Part shown: positions 21,301 through 33,643 of the stretch, piece after piece
Numbering within the stretch: the first letter of the stretch is position 1
How the letters are laid out: each line of letters begins with the position of its first letter
Position numbers and translations under genes: made by a program
DNA from: Sphaerosporella brunnea
Lineage: Eukaryota > Ascomycota > Pezizomycetes > Pezizales > Pyronemataceae
DNA: 64,000 bases
Assembly: GCA_008704415.1 (NCBI GenBank)
Contig: VXIS01000240.1
Span: 1 to 64,000 of the forward strand
Direction: 5' to 3'
The notes under the pieces: generated by a model
Told to the model about the DNA's origin: nothing
Databases searched by the model: none
What the model saw: the letters and a program-made list of their open reading frames with translations, nothing else

Positions 21301-22769
21301 CGCAGCGCGGCAGCATGAAATCTCCACAGTCGATCCAGCGCGGAAGCGAGATTCTTGGGCCGCTCTAATCTATCGGACAGCTACGTACGCCTTATTGCAC
21401 TCTGTGGGCTTGAGACTACTGAGGTCGCATTGTTACCAGCAGCGATGTGACGGCATGACGTTGAATTCCTGCACTCTGGATTGGTCGACACACTCATTGT
21501 TGCGGATGGGCATTCCCGAAGCGGCACAGCCTCACCAGCTGAAAGGAGCTGGATGGGTGCTTCAGGTATAAAAAAACAACAGGTTAGGAGCGGTCAAAAT
21601 CACTCATATACCGTAAAAACTCACTTAAAAGAGACCCCCCAGATTTGGTTAGCGGTAAATAGTTGCCTTATAAGGAAACTTTATAGATTACTAAAGAGGG
21701 TTTTTGTTTTTTAGTGACTTCCTTTTGGAGATATTAAATTCCATATATGGCAATTCTGTGCCGCTAACCAAATCTGGGGGGGGTCTCTTTTAAGTGAGTT
21801 TTTACGGTATTTGTTGTGGGGGACCAGGTGCGGAGTGCAGTGGTAATGCTTTCTGGGTGGAGGCTGTGTAGTAGTCAGTCACCTGCGGAACCGACTCCGT
21901 CAACTGAACAAGCTCACCAAAAGAGGTAGGCCCAGTCCAGTCTCGAACAGGCGGCACAGGCGAGGGCGTGGATCTTATTACGAAAACACGGTTTGCCCAC
22001 AGGCGGGCTCTAAAGAAAGACTGCGACTTCGAGGGAAAAATTTTCACCCCGCGAAACTCGTGAAGACGTAAATTTTGAAGCCAGGTCTGCCTTTCTCAGC
22101 AACGACAGCCCTGTTCCGTCCAACGTAGTGTGCGGCTTGTGTCCCCGAGCGGCCGGGCTGATCAAAACCAGCCTACTGCGAGTCGCTGCATAAGCGCCCG
22201 CTATTGACAGGTCGGTAAATACCTCATAGGCGCGCTCTGCTTCGAGTCGAGCGACCAGATGTGGGTTTTTGATGTGCCGTGGCTCTCCAAGAGCCGACAT
22301 GTGCTGGCCGTTACTCAACATCCCCGGCCACAGATGAGCTGAAATTTCAGGATCCGCAGGAAATCCTCACTCCAGAAGGAATGAGCGTGGGGTTCCAATC
22401 ACGTGAACGCGCTCCCTTGCGAGCATGCAGCCGCGGTCGCAGCAGCGCTGCTTTGGTGGACGTCATCACAGTGCGCTGGAGGCCGTGGGCCACATTGCGC
22501 GGTCATCCCCTATCGCGAGCTCACTACCCTGCCTTGTTGGCGGCCAAAAATCTGAAGCGTCGACAGGTGTCACAACCCAAACCCCATCAAAACACACTTT
22601 CGAAGGACACCGGATGGCGGCAGTGGCACCATGAGGGTCAGAGACTATATATGGGCCTCCGTAATGGCAGTAAGACCAATATCCCCTCGCTTTCGGACCC
22701 CTTCCAGATCTACCAGCCCTCTGCGATAATCCTCAGATTCAAAGAACGCACTCTGGGATTTCCGGGGAC
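18356..22769. other. Long intergenic region
   Basis: No gene is supported over about 4.4 kb. It contains poly(T) (18420-18443), poly(C) and poly(G) tracts, a GTGTGTGGGTGGGTGTGGG run near 19005-19025 and the MITE at 21611-21807. The minus frame 22010-22321 (ARLEAERAYEVFTDLSIAGA) resembles LINE-type RNase H phrasing, but not strongly enough to call. The last part (22322-22769) is the ATPase promoter. Confidence 0.5.
21611..21807. mobile_element. MITE, 197 bp, TA-flanked, about 47-bp terminal inverted repeats
   Basis: The left end begins CCGTAAAAACTCACTTAAAA after TA (21609-21610) and continues GAGACCCCCCAGATTTGGTTAGCGG. The right end is its reverse complement with one extra base in the C run, followed by TA (21808-21809). 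The centre, about 100 bp, is AT-rich and non-coding. Near-perfect arms indicate recent mobility driven by a transposase elsewhere, most likely Tc1/mariner-like given the TA target. Confidence 0.9.
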
Positions 22770-25700
22770 ATGGCAGATCAGACAACGGAAATCAAAGATT
22801 CGGGTCGCATCCAATTCCAAGATCTCGAAAGCAATGCTGCTCGCCATGGCTTCCCGCTTCAACGGCAGACTACCGACATGTCCATTCGGACCATGTCGTC
22901 CGTTCGAAGCCGTGCGGTGACGATTGGGGCACAGGTAGCCGTCGAATATCGTGCCATGTAATTGCCCTTTTTTTCCTCTTTCTCTGGGAATATCCACTGA
23001 TCTGGATGTGTGAAGTTCCGTCAAGCTCGATAGCGAGTCACAGAAGGAGCCGGAGCTCAAACAAAAGTCGCACGCAGATGAGCTCGCAGATGGTATGATG
23101 GCGCACGTCTATCTATTTTTCTTGGTGATTCTGTGGTCTAACACGTCGTCCACATGCAGAACTCAAGGAACTGCAATGGCATTCACTCTCATTGCCGGAG
23201 GTTTACGAGCGCCTTCAGACATCCTCAACCACCGGTCTCAGCTCAAGCAAGGTTCCGGAACTGCTCAAGACACACGGTGCAAACATCCCCACGCCGCCAC
23301 CATCCCGCCTCGCCCACAAGATTTTCATGTACTTCTTTGGAGGCTTTGGGTCCCTCCTGCTTATCGGTGGAATTCTCGTTCTCATTGCCTACAAACCTCT
23401 CGGAAACCCCCCGGCTCCCGCAAATGCTGCGCTCGGTATCGTCCTTCTCATCGTCTTCGTTATCCAAGCAGGATTCAACGCCTGGCAGGATTACTCCTCG
23501 TCTAAGGTCATGAATTCCATCATGTCGATGCTTCCGGATACCTGTCTCGTTTTGAGAGATGGCCAGCAGACTCAAATTTCGTCTACCCAACTTGTACCCG
23601 GCGACATCTTGTTCGTGCGATTGGGCGACAAGATTGCCGCTGATCTCAGGATGTTGGAGGTGTCTATGGATTTGAAGTTTGATCGATCCGTTTTGACTGG
23701 TATGTGCAAGCGGTGCCACGATAACACTCATTTGAGTATTCGTACTAAACATTGAATAGGAGAATCAAAGCCTTCCCCGGCTACGGTGGATTCCACGGAT
23801 AACAACTATCTCGAGACTCGCTGTATAGCTTTGCAGGGCACCCATTGTGTCAGTGGCAGCGGGATTGGTGTTGTTTGCGACACTGGTGACGGCACTGTTT
23901 TCGGCCGACTTGCGAAGTTGTCGAGTCGCCCAAAAAAGGGACTGACGCCGCTACAGAGGGAAATTCTCCGGTTTGTCTTCGTGATCTGTGGATTGGTGTT
24001 TATTGTGGTTACCCTGGTTATTATTCTGTGGTAAGTTACATCCGTTTGCAATTCGTGCTTCTGTTGACTGGTGCAGGGCTGCTTGGTTACGAAGATCGTA
24101 TCCGCAGTGGATCAATGTTCCACTGCTCATCGTGGACTGTGTCAGTGTTGCCGTGGCCTTCATTCCCGAAGGACTTCCTATCGCCCTGGCAACATGTCTT
24201 ACAATCACCGCGCATTCCATGAGAAAGAACAATATCCTCTGCAAATCTCTGGCAACTGTGGAGACTCTGGGATCGGTGTCGCTCCTTTGCTCCGACAAGA
24301 CTGGAACTCTCACCAAGGCGCGTGGTTGTCTGTGCCCCCTGCAAACGGGACACTGCTGATGGCATAACAGAACAAGATGTTCGTCACAGATTTCTGTATC
24401 GGCCACGTTAAGCACACCGTACCTCACAGCGGAGCCCCCACGGCTGCCATGCTCGAGCTACAGGCCGTTGCAGGACTATGCAATGCTGGTGAATTCGACG
24501 CAACGACTCTTCATCTTCCTTTGGAGCTCCAGAAGATCATGGGTGACGCCACGGACCAGTCGATTCTTCGTTTTGCGCAAAGCATGAGTCCCGTTGCGGA
24601 GCTGCGAGAAAAATGGAAGAGAGTCTACGAGGTTCCTTTCAACAGCAAGAACAAGTTCATGCTTTCGCTGTTCGAGGAAATCTCAAAACAAGACGACGAG
24701 TCTGGGGAGTAGTAAGTGGCGCTTTTCTTCCGTTGGAGTCAACTGCTTTGGCGCTAACTCACCTTTCAAGCGTCCTCATGATGAAAGGTGCACCGGATAT
24801 TCTGCTTCCCCGTTGCGGCTCCGTGCTTCTGCCAGATGGCTCCCAGGCTGCTCTCTCCACGGGATGGAGAGATCATCTGCAGAAAACCCAGATCCAATGG
24901 GCTATGGAAGGAAAACGTGTTCTCTTGCTCGCCAGCAAACGCATTCCGAAGTCGCGCTTCCCCTCCGCGCCCAACACCGCCGAGTTTGCCGACCAGATCA
25001 ATGCAACCTCAGTCGCAGGTGATCTCAGACTCACAGGATTGGTAGGAATCGTTGACCCCCCTCGCGACGAAATCCCTGGTGTCATCGCAACCCTTCGCGG
25101 TGCCGGTCTCCGTGTTTTCATGGTCACCGGTGACTTCAGATTGACGGCACAGTCCATCGGACGTGAATGCGGTATCGTTACGGTTCCTCCGGATCAGGTC
25201 GAAGATTTTGCGTCCCTGGACAGAAACTACAAGATGGAAGGAAAGCCTGGTGCGAAATACATCCGCGATGACAACTTCGAGGGTGCAATCGTCCTCGAAG
25301 GCTCGGAATTGATGACGCTGAACGACGCCCAATGGGATCAACTGGCCCACTACAAGGAGATCGTCTTTGCAAGGACAACGCCGGAGCAGAAGTTGCGGAT
25401 CGTCAAGGAGTTCCAGAAGAGAGATGAGGTTGTCGCAATGACTGGCGATGGTGTTAATGATGCTCCGGTATGTTCTTGCTTGTTGTGCATTATGTGCAGT
25501 CATGGCTGACCTGAATTCAGTCCCTGAAGGAAGCCGATGTCGGAATTGCGCTGGCTTCTGGCAGTGATGTCGCCATTGAGGCCGCAGACATGGTGCTCAT
25601 GGGCAGTTTCGAGGGCATTGTCGGCGCTGTCAGGTCAGGAAGAACCGTCTTCGGTAAGAAAGCATTCTATTTATGTTATACGATGCATGCTAATGGCACC

Positions 25701-26657
25701 CAATAGACAACCTACGCAAGACAATCGCGTACCTTCTCCCCGCTGGAACTTTCAGTGAGCTTTGTAAGTATCCTGGCGCCGTTTTGTTACCACCAACGCT
25801 AATAGTTCCACAATAGGGCCCATCTTGATCAACGTATGTTTCGGGCTTCCGCAAATCCTCTCTTCCTTCCTCATGATCGTCATCTGCTGTTTCACCGACT
25901 GTGTCGCGGCCATGACCCTCGCCTACGAGAAGCCAGAAGCGGATACCCTCACGCGCAAGCCTCGCAACAACCGCACCGAGCATCTAGTCGATGCGAAGTT
26001 GATATTCCACGCGTACTTCTGCATTGGTGTCATCGAGTGTGTCTGCAGCATGGCGATGAGTTTCTGGTACATGCAGCGACAGGGTCTTCCGTTCTCGGCG
26101 CTGTGGCTGCATTACGGAAATGTGGATCCAAAGTACAGCCCCGAGTTCGTCACCAAGATTACAAACCAAGGAAGTTCGGTTTATTTCGTCACGCTTGTCG
26201 TTATGTAAGCGCATTCCCTTCCTTCCTTTAGCAGATACCCGACAGATGTGCTGATATATACACCCTTCAACGACAGGCAGTTTTTCAACCTCATGGCCAC
26301 CCGGACCAGGCGGCTGAGTATCTTCCAGCAACCACCGATCGGCGTCAAGTACTCTAGAAACTTGTACCTATTCCCGGCGATCGTCTTTGCTATCGTCATC
26401 GTGTTTGTTTGTAAGTGCCCCCCACCCCCCCCCCCCCCACATTAATCCGCTATCACTAGTTCGACGACAACGTGCTGATCGATACCGCAGTCTGTTACAT
26501 ACCATTCTTCCAGAAGTTGATCAGTTCCACGCCGGTTGACGTCGAGCACTGGTTCCTTCCCGCAGCGTTTGGACTCGGCCTGTTGCTGTTCGATGAGGGG
26601 AGAAAATACATGGTCCGCAGATGGCCCAACGGCTTCCTTGGAAGGATCGCATGGTAA
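22770..26657 (+). CDS. P-type cation ATPase, P2C (Na+/K+-ATPase-like) subfamily
   Basis: Twelve exons (22770-22957, 23016-23092, 23160-23699, 23760-24030, 24077-24317, 24371-24711, 24771-25467, 25521-25653, 25707-25763, 25817-26204, 26277-26410, 26491-26657) give 1077 aa with consistent phases. Landmarks: actuator loop LTGESKP (built across an intron), PEGLP in M4, phosphorylation motif CSDKTGTLTK, MKGAPD nucleotide-binding motif, FARTTPEQKL and TGDGVNDAP hinge. The C-terminal membrane half, with VVMQFFNLMATRTRRLSIFQQ, is P2C-like rather than SERCA- or ENA-like, and the protein ends GRIAW. It is a membrane pump forming an aspartyl-phosphate; the ions moved cannot be read from sequence. Exon 5-6 uses a GC donor. 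The Met at 22770 lies in ACATGG. Confidence 0.92.
24318..24370 (+). other. GC-AG intron after the DKTGTLT motif
   Basis: To keep CSDKTGTLTK followed by NKMFVTDF, the intron must begin at GCGCGT (24318) and end CATAACAG (24370); the only nearby GT (24322) would shift the frame to an early stop. It is 53 bp, phase 0. Confidence 0.75.
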
Positions 26658-27111
26658 TTGTCTAGCCTAATTTAGAGTAGAAGAAGAAGGAGGAGGAGGA
26701 GGAGGATGAGCTTTAATTGTAGAGCTTTGATTCCTTGTCCCCGCAGTGGCGAAAGCGCTGCAAAGGACTACATCGCAACCAGTGAACTTGGTGCAACCAC
26801 GGTTCCGCCGAAAGCCCAAGCCATGCAGCACAACAACTTCTATTGCGGCGAGAATTGGGCAGCAGCACACTCTAGGCATGAAGGCGGGCCCGTCGATGTG
26901 ATTTTCTAGATATCACTCGCGCCGTAAAATTGCACTAAAATCGTTAGCGCGAATGTAGGTAGTCCTTTACAGCCAGCACTTTCGCTACTGCGGGGGATGA
27001 CATGCAGCGACAGTTGGCGATGCCAGTGGAGCGTTAATATACCTCTTTTTGGCTTAACAAAAGACAGGGTCCAAAAATGGAAAAAAAAAAAAAAAGGACA
27101 CAAAAAGATAA

Positions 27112-27201
27112 CTCCTCCGGGTGGGCTTGAACCACCAACCTCCTGATTGCGATTGCGGATGCGTAACAGTCAGACGCGCTAGCCAATTGCGCCACGGGGG
27201 A
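27112..27201 (-). tRNA. tRNA-Asn (GTT) with 16-nt intron
   Basis: The mature sequence is identical to the copies at 9866 and 57850, including the C4-A69 mismatch. The anticodon loop CTGTTA|A is interrupted at position 37/38 by CGCATCCGCAATCGCA. A TTTTT run and then a long T tract on the minus strand follow immediately, giving a strong Pol III terminator. Confidence 0.93.
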
Positions 27202-27532
27202 TGTTCCTGACTGTTCTGAACATTTGCGCCTGTTCACTGATTTGTCTCCAGACTCCACATATTATTAGGAAGGGATGGGAATTGGCGGGAGTCGAGGACT
27301 TTGTTGGCAAGCAGAGGTGATGCCTCGGCTAGAGGATGGAGTCGTTCGTCCGTTGCTGTAGCGAACGTTGAGGATGGTGCACTGCCGCATATTTTACAAG
27401 GGAAATGCGATGGAACACCAGCTCGATGGCGGAGGTGGCGGAGGGAACACATTCTGGAGTGACAGAGAGCGCTCACACGGTTGAAAACTGGAACGCAAGC
27501 TGCAATAGGCCATGAAGAGCCAGACTTAGGTA

Positions 27533-27685
27533 CAGTCGATTCTCTCTATAAGAATACGCTGGGGCGTATTCTTGTAAAGTGGAAATTCTTATAGAGCGAG
27601 TGGCTTGTCCCGTACAAACCGGTCACCCGTATTCTTATAGGGAGATTATTCTTATATACAATGTTCTTATAGGGAGAGTCGGCTG
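27533..27685. mobile_element. MITE with pogo/Fot-like ends
   Basis: The left end, after TA (27531-27532), is CAGTCGATTCTCTCTATAAG; the right end read inverted is CAGCCGACTCTCCCTATAAG. The right flank is TG instead of TA. The motif CTATAAGAAT or its inverse recurs about six times inside the 153 bp. CAGT..TCTCTATAA ends resemble pogo/Fot1-class elements. No coding capacity. Confidence 0.75.
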
Positions 27686-29200
27686 TGTTGATGAAGAGAG
27701 ATTGGTGAAGATGAGAGCGACCCGGATGGTTTGGAAGAACTCGGGTAGCGTGGAGGAGGTTGCGCTGACGAGCTTGAAGAACCGCACGTCTTTATGTGGC
27801 CAGTGAGTATGAAAAAAAGACCCGTCAAGGCTGATCTGCCCTGAACACGCCGCGGTTGCTTTTTGATTTACCACTAGCAAAAAAAAAAATAAAAAAAAAA
27901 AAAAAAAATTAACTCGATAGTGACATATTTTTCCGCTCCGGTGACATATTATGTTTCGGACGAACAGGTCAGGTTTTTTTCACTTTGGAACAGCCCCGAT
28001 CACCGGTGATGTACCAGTCTCCTCGACGTTCGCTACAGTATCTGTGGGGTCTTCCACGAGTTCTTAAAGCGTCAGGGGTGAGGTGCTGCGGTAACTAACT
28101 GGTGAAGCTGTGGAGGATGGGTAGAAATGCTGCCGTGCCTGTGGAAGGTATAATTGGCACCGAGGGAGGGGGCCGCAGCCGGTTTTGAAGAGAGGGAATA
28201 GGTGGTGAGGCGGTTGGGCTGGACGCAGTGCGGCTGCATTGGTTTTTGTTGACATGGAAGAAGCTGGGGGTATTTGCGAACGTTCATCGGCGTGATATCC
28301 TATGATGCTATTGCATAGTGCATACTTGAGCGAGCGGGCAGGGGGGTTTATGACCTCAAAAACCGAGTGAGCCCCACCGGTATGTGACCACATCTCTTCC
28401 AATAGGCATAAAGCTCTCCGGGCGATTAGCCAGCAGCTCGAGGAGATAAAAAGACTATCATACGGCTATGGCCAGCTGCAGATATTACAATCCAGGCCAG
28501 TGCAGTGGTGAGAAGTGTGTATTGCCGGAAGAAGCATAGACCACGGCTCCGGAGAATTGCTCCGATCTAGGGATCGGGTAGTGGCAGTAATATTGTGGCA
28601 GTAATTTCTACTCTTCACGGGTGACACGATATACGGCACATGGATCACTAGCTCGCACTCGAAACCTCGCCGACCATTTCCATCCCCAAAAAAAAAAAAG
28701 AAAAGAAAATTCGATCCAGAACCAATCATCCTACGGGACAGACCAATCATCCTACGGGATGTGTTCAAAACACAGCACACGCCGCCAAGCGAGTGTTGTG
28801 TAGTTAAATGAACTGTAGATACTGCCGGTGGGACTGTATCTGCCGAGAACGTGGCGGGAAAGGCAGAAAAAAAAAAAGCATCATGTAAGCATGTATGTAT
28901 GGAACTATATTAACTGTTCCATGATCAGTCGAATGGAAGTGGCACGGTAGATACATGGCAGCAGATAGTCGAACCCACGTAGTAGTACGTGTTCCAGTGG
29001 TGTATTGAGAATGCGTACCTAGTCGCAGTTGTATTTTCGTGGAGCGAAAAATTAAATCATCATCATCATCATCATCGGTGTCATCGCCGCTGTGGCCACC
29101 GTCGATTCTGCAACAGGGGATGGGTTTGTTGGCTGGTTTATTTGTTTACATACCCCACGTCATGATCGCAACGCTGCATGCCGATTTTCAACAAACCTAT

Positions 29201-30150
29201 TCATTTGATCGCCACCGCAAAATTGTTCCTACGCTTCCCGGCCCTAACCTCCTCCTTCTTCCACACCACCTTCCTCTTCTCCTCCGGGGGTGTGCCCAGT
29301 ACCCAGAGTCCGTAAATCAATTTCGCGCTCAACTTCCTCTTAACGCAAGTATATCCCAAGCTCTGCATGATGGCTACGAGTCTGTCCTCATCCAAATACC
29401 TAGAATTGGTAACGCACGGTGCAGGGAGGACCAAAAACAGGCTCGGGAAAAACTCCTCCTCCTCCTCATGCTGCTGCTTCGTGCGGAGGAAGTTCGTAGT
29501 CCTCTGCAACATCTGCCCGCGGCCCTCGGGATCGGGAACATAATTCAGCACCAGGCTCAGGGAGATCATATCGAACCTCTCATCATCGCTCGTTGGCAGC
29601 GGACGCTGCATGAAATCCTGCTCCAAGATTTTGGCGTGCTGCGAATGGAGGTCTATACGCGTAACCTCAAACCGCCCGGATTTGGACACCGCGTTGTCGG
29701 GTGAGAGACAGCCAACTTCTAGCAGTGATTTTTTCCTGGTGCTATCTGCAGCTGCATCTTTCGGGGATGATGATGAGGATGACTTCACGTCGCCAAGCCA
29801 CTCCATCAATACCCGCGAGCTGTCGCCACCGCGAGAGGGTGTTTGTCCATTGATCTAAACCGCATGCCATTATCTTCTCAGCCCTCAACCCACTTTTAGA
29901 GGATTGGGGGGGAGGATACACTAGCAAGCTGATAGCGCTCCAGCCCGCCCTTCTTTTCGATCTCAGTGCGCAGCGCGTGCGCGGCGGCATCGTCGCCGGC
30001 TTTTTGCGCCTGCGCAAGTTTCTTCTGCAGCGTGTGGTGCGAGCGGATCAGGGTGCGTGTGGCTTTTGAGGAGAGAGATGCGCGGCGCGGTGCTGGGTGC
30101 GATCGCGAGAGGAGCGAGGATCCAGATTTCGATTTCGATTTGCGCGCCAT
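29201..30150 (-). CDS. bmt2: 25S rRNA adenine-N1 methyltransferase
   Basis: Two exons (30150-29920 and 29854-29201, 65-bp intron) give 294 aa, near the usual size. Bmt2 is a nucleolar SAM-dependent enzyme that makes m1A in helix 65 of 25S rRNA. The N-terminus MARKSKSKSG is basic. Family landmarks follow in order: LIRSHHTLQKKLAQA, KKGGLERYQLAS/INGQTPSRGGDSSRV (across the intron), the SAM-binding LLEVGCLSPDN, DLHSQHAKILEQDF and FDMISLSLVLNYVPDPEGRG. An E-rich insert (HEEEEEFF) and two S-runs are low-complexity additions. The ending, KRRNNFAVAIK, is typical of the family. Confidence 0.93.
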
Positions 30151-33100
30151 GATGGTCGTGGTGGTGGCGGTGGTGGTGAGGAAGGAAGACGCGATTTTTT
30201 TTGCGGTGTCTGTGCGCTGAGGCTCATCCCACGCGACTGGCCTTTGCTACTACTCTACACTGCCACGAATTTCTCACTTGCCGATGTGTGACACGCGAGG
30301 GAAAAGAAGGAATATGGCTTGTTTGAAAGGGGAAATTAAATTTTTTTCTTCGTGATCTCGGGTGGCAATTGAATTGCTTCTTTGTTTCTTGATAGAAGCT
30401 CGAGCTCAGCTTCGGATGAAACCCTCCCTTCAGCTGCAAAGGAAAAGGAAGCAAGTGCCGACAGTGGAAAGACGTGGGCAGACGTCCGTCGACACGACAA
30501 AACAAACTTTTTCATTCATCGACATCGTCCTCGAGCAAGATGGTTCAAGCAAGTCCAAACCGCCGACCCGCCTCAATCTATCTATGTGCCCAGAATATCC
30601 CCAACTATCTACACCATCAAGTACTTCCCGCCACCGGGGGTATATGCATTTAGTCACACACTGAAGGCAGCCGCGATCATGATCAACTCCCGAAATAAAG
30701 GATCAGCCCGTTCCAACGCTAGACAAAACTTTTTCTACTGAACAATAACACACACATACATACGTCCTTCAATGTAAATCCCATTCCACGGCATCGGGTC
30801 CTGCGTGTGCGGGAGCTGCTTTTGGAAAGTCCTTCCAGCTCCTGGAGCTGCAAGACGGGTCCCGTCAACACGTTTGACAGCTGTTCAGTCACTCACTCGA
30901 GCACTTGCCGAGAATATATGGACTCTAGCATGTCTGCCCCCCCTTTACTTTATCCTACATACTCTACTCTTACTTTCCTAGGTAGCAGCTGCGCTACGGC
31001 CACCAGCAAACGGCAAAAGCTTCCCGGCTGCATCATCGCTTGTTTAAGCGCACCCATACATAGAGTACGCACGGCCGGAATCGCAAACTCTGAGGCGAGA
31101 GCCAACACGGAGTGATTGGTTCGTGCACTAACCTAAGTAGAGTAGTTATATAACAGAGCATGCATGCAATTCAAGAAGCCTTGCGAACCAGGCTGAGCAT
31201 GGAAAGAAGACCAGCTGGCGAGCCTACTGTGCCTAATGATCATCAAATCCATAAGGCGGACCAATTCACCCGCAAGCCTTCTCCGATATCGCAGGAAATG
31301 GCATTGAGGCAAAGTGGGGCGAACAAAACAAAAAAGTTTATTTCGCACACAGAAAAGACTGCAGCGGTGAATCCGCCCCCTGCCTGTTCATCTCGCGCTC
31401 GTCTGATCCCCACAACTTCAAAGCACAATGGGTGGCGGAGGATACAACTCGGTCAGATCCGCAAGTAATTTGCGGTCACGAGGAAAAAAGCAATTAGGTA
31501 CAACAAACCAAAAAGCAAAAAAAAAAAATTAAAAATTGTACCTATCAGTTTTTCAACCAAACGGGTTTCAAATAGAAAGAAAGGCGAGCCTAGCCCGAAG
31601 ACGGGTGGTGTGATATCGAGATTGGATATTAGGACCTGAAAAACTTTGGATAACTACCGCCGCCTGAGACATATGCCAATTGGCAGAGATAGATAGATAG
31701 ATATGCAAGAACGATTTCCAGCCACCAAGACAGGGCTGTTGCAGGTAATGTGTAGCAGGCAATGTAAGTATGAAGTAGGCATTCTGGTTAACGACATGGT
31801 CTTCGTCATATGCATAGGCGTGGTGTTGTCCGTCTACTGCTTGAAATCAATGGAGCGTAAGGGTAGAGTACATGCACAGTCGATCTCAGGCGTTTGCTAC
31901 TTGCGCCTAGAGTATGGGAAGAACTCTACATAGGCAGGTGTCTAGTCGGATGCTTCTCTAGCGGAATCTGGGGTGTATTTCTAAGTTGTAGATGCGGCGC
32001 GAAACACGAATTGATAAATTAAATCCAACCTCGGCGATTGAAGCCGGTAGTGAAAAAGAAGAGAGGGGGGGGGGGGGGTCCGTGGGGATTGAGACGCATG
32101 GATGTCAATGTCACTCTGACTAAGGGGGCGTATGTTGTGCAGCAGCTGCCGGGTCTGACTTGTGCTGACTTGATGTTTGACGACGACGAGAACAACGGGT
32201 GAAAAACCGAGGCAGAGCATGGAATAGCTGCACGGTGATGGCCCAAAATTGCTCGTCGACGTCAGGAATTTAGTGGATACCTACCGCAGGTACGTACACA
32301 TTTTATATAGAGTACAGGCTAAAGATACCTGTACAACTGCTGCTGCGGTCATGGGGTTCTGCTTGCGGTCAACTGGATGAGGGGTTCACGGTTTCCAAAA
32401 CACACATGCCGGGAACAGAGCCGGGTGGATCCGCGGAATTCGTGATTTCTGTCAGGCAAGCTATGGACGGTAGCCATCGGCTTTAGTTGATGTTCTTTTT
32501 CACAGTCGCAACTAGACGTTTCGATGACAACCGCATTTCTCGGTTCCTGCAAGCCGGAATTAGAGTAGAGGATACGTAACGTGACTGTGACAGTTGGCCC
32601 GAAAATTTGGATCAGTTTCGGGGGTCACAGTGGCAGACATGTTGTCTCGGTGGTGACAGCAGCCCAGCCCCCATGAAACTGCCGACTGTTCGCTTGAGCA
32701 CTGATCCACCGAACGCGACATAAATGATGTCGCGAAGTATCCTGGCGACAGAAAAAAATTCTGGGCCAGCTGCTGCTGAGGCAGGGAAGCTCCGATGCCA
32801 CACCTGCGCGCCTCCTTTTGGGCGCGCATGGCGTCACATTGCTTCTGCTGCGCTCAAACGAAGGCGCAGTTGCCTGGAATTCTTTCTTTCTCACCACCAC
32901 CACCGCAGCTCAATGCGGTGCACGAGGTCATCTCACGAAGGCGCGAGAGGAGACCGATTCACGCAAACAAACAACTGCCCCCACTGCAACCCGAATTCCG
33001 GGACGGCCGAACTCGGGTCGGTGGCAGGCTGCGCAATCAATATAGAGCACATACGTTGCCCTTGCATTGCGCCCAACGATGGCAGTCTGTATGCCTGCCT

Positions 33101-33643
33101 GCCTGCACAACAATGTCATGCCGCTGCGTATGTAGCTAGGCCGAGCCAGGCGATGTATACACAGGGAATCCAAATTGTTTGGGACGCGTGCCGGCGCCAT
33201 GCCTTACTTGACAGACATGCTCTCGGATGGATGTTCAGGTCCCTGTCAACTCAGATCCCCACCCTTGTTCGCATCGTCGCTGACCCACTATAGCTAAACA
33301 CTGACCACCCCCCCCCCCCCCCAGTCCCTTCAGCACACGCGATCCCCAAGCCTTGGGTTTGTGTCTTGAGCTCTGTGGGTGGGGTTGGACCCATCATGTG
33401 TGTCTGTGCCTCCCCCAGACTAGAAGGGGGGCACTTGAGGTAGGTATTAGGCTGCCTGGGGCTGATTACCGTCATCGTGGGCTTCCGGTAGTATAAAGCT
33501 CAAGGCTCTCCCCGAGTCGTGAATGCCCTGTGCGAACAGTACGCTACGATCTGCTTGGCCGGCAACCCCGAACACACATACACCGCCTACGTTGCCATCG
33601 CCGTTGCAGCTGCTGTCGATATCACGACATATACGGAGCAAAC
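30151..33643. other. Intergenic region, no gene seen
   Basis: About 3.5 kb with only short frames lacking family resemblance. It contains A runs near 31518-31530, a GATA-type tetranucleotide (AGATAGATAGATAGAT, 31687-31702), a G run near 32070 and a C run near 33307-33322. The last few hundred bases are the P450 promoter. Confidence 0.5.

Larger units (their letters stand above)
26658..29200. other. Intergenic region with tRNA and MITE
   Basis: Besides the tRNA at 27112-27201 and the MITE at 27533-27685, I see no gene. An A-rich stretch lies at 27880-27910 and a CAT microsatellite at 29056-29075, just downstream of bmt2. Confidence 0.55.

Noticed and set aside
22279..22920. 213-codon frame before the ATPase
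   Set aside because: It overlaps the ATPase start in another frame and has no family resemblance; the exon phases favour the ATPase start at 22770.
26706..26909. Frame after the ATPase stop as an extra C-terminal exon
   Set aside because: The protein already ends GRIAW followed by TAA, a good family ending; adding the exon by the GT at 26654 gives an unrelated tail.
29039..29704. 221-codon plus-strand frame opposite bmt2
   Set aside because: Antisense shadow of the well-supported Bmt2 exon.
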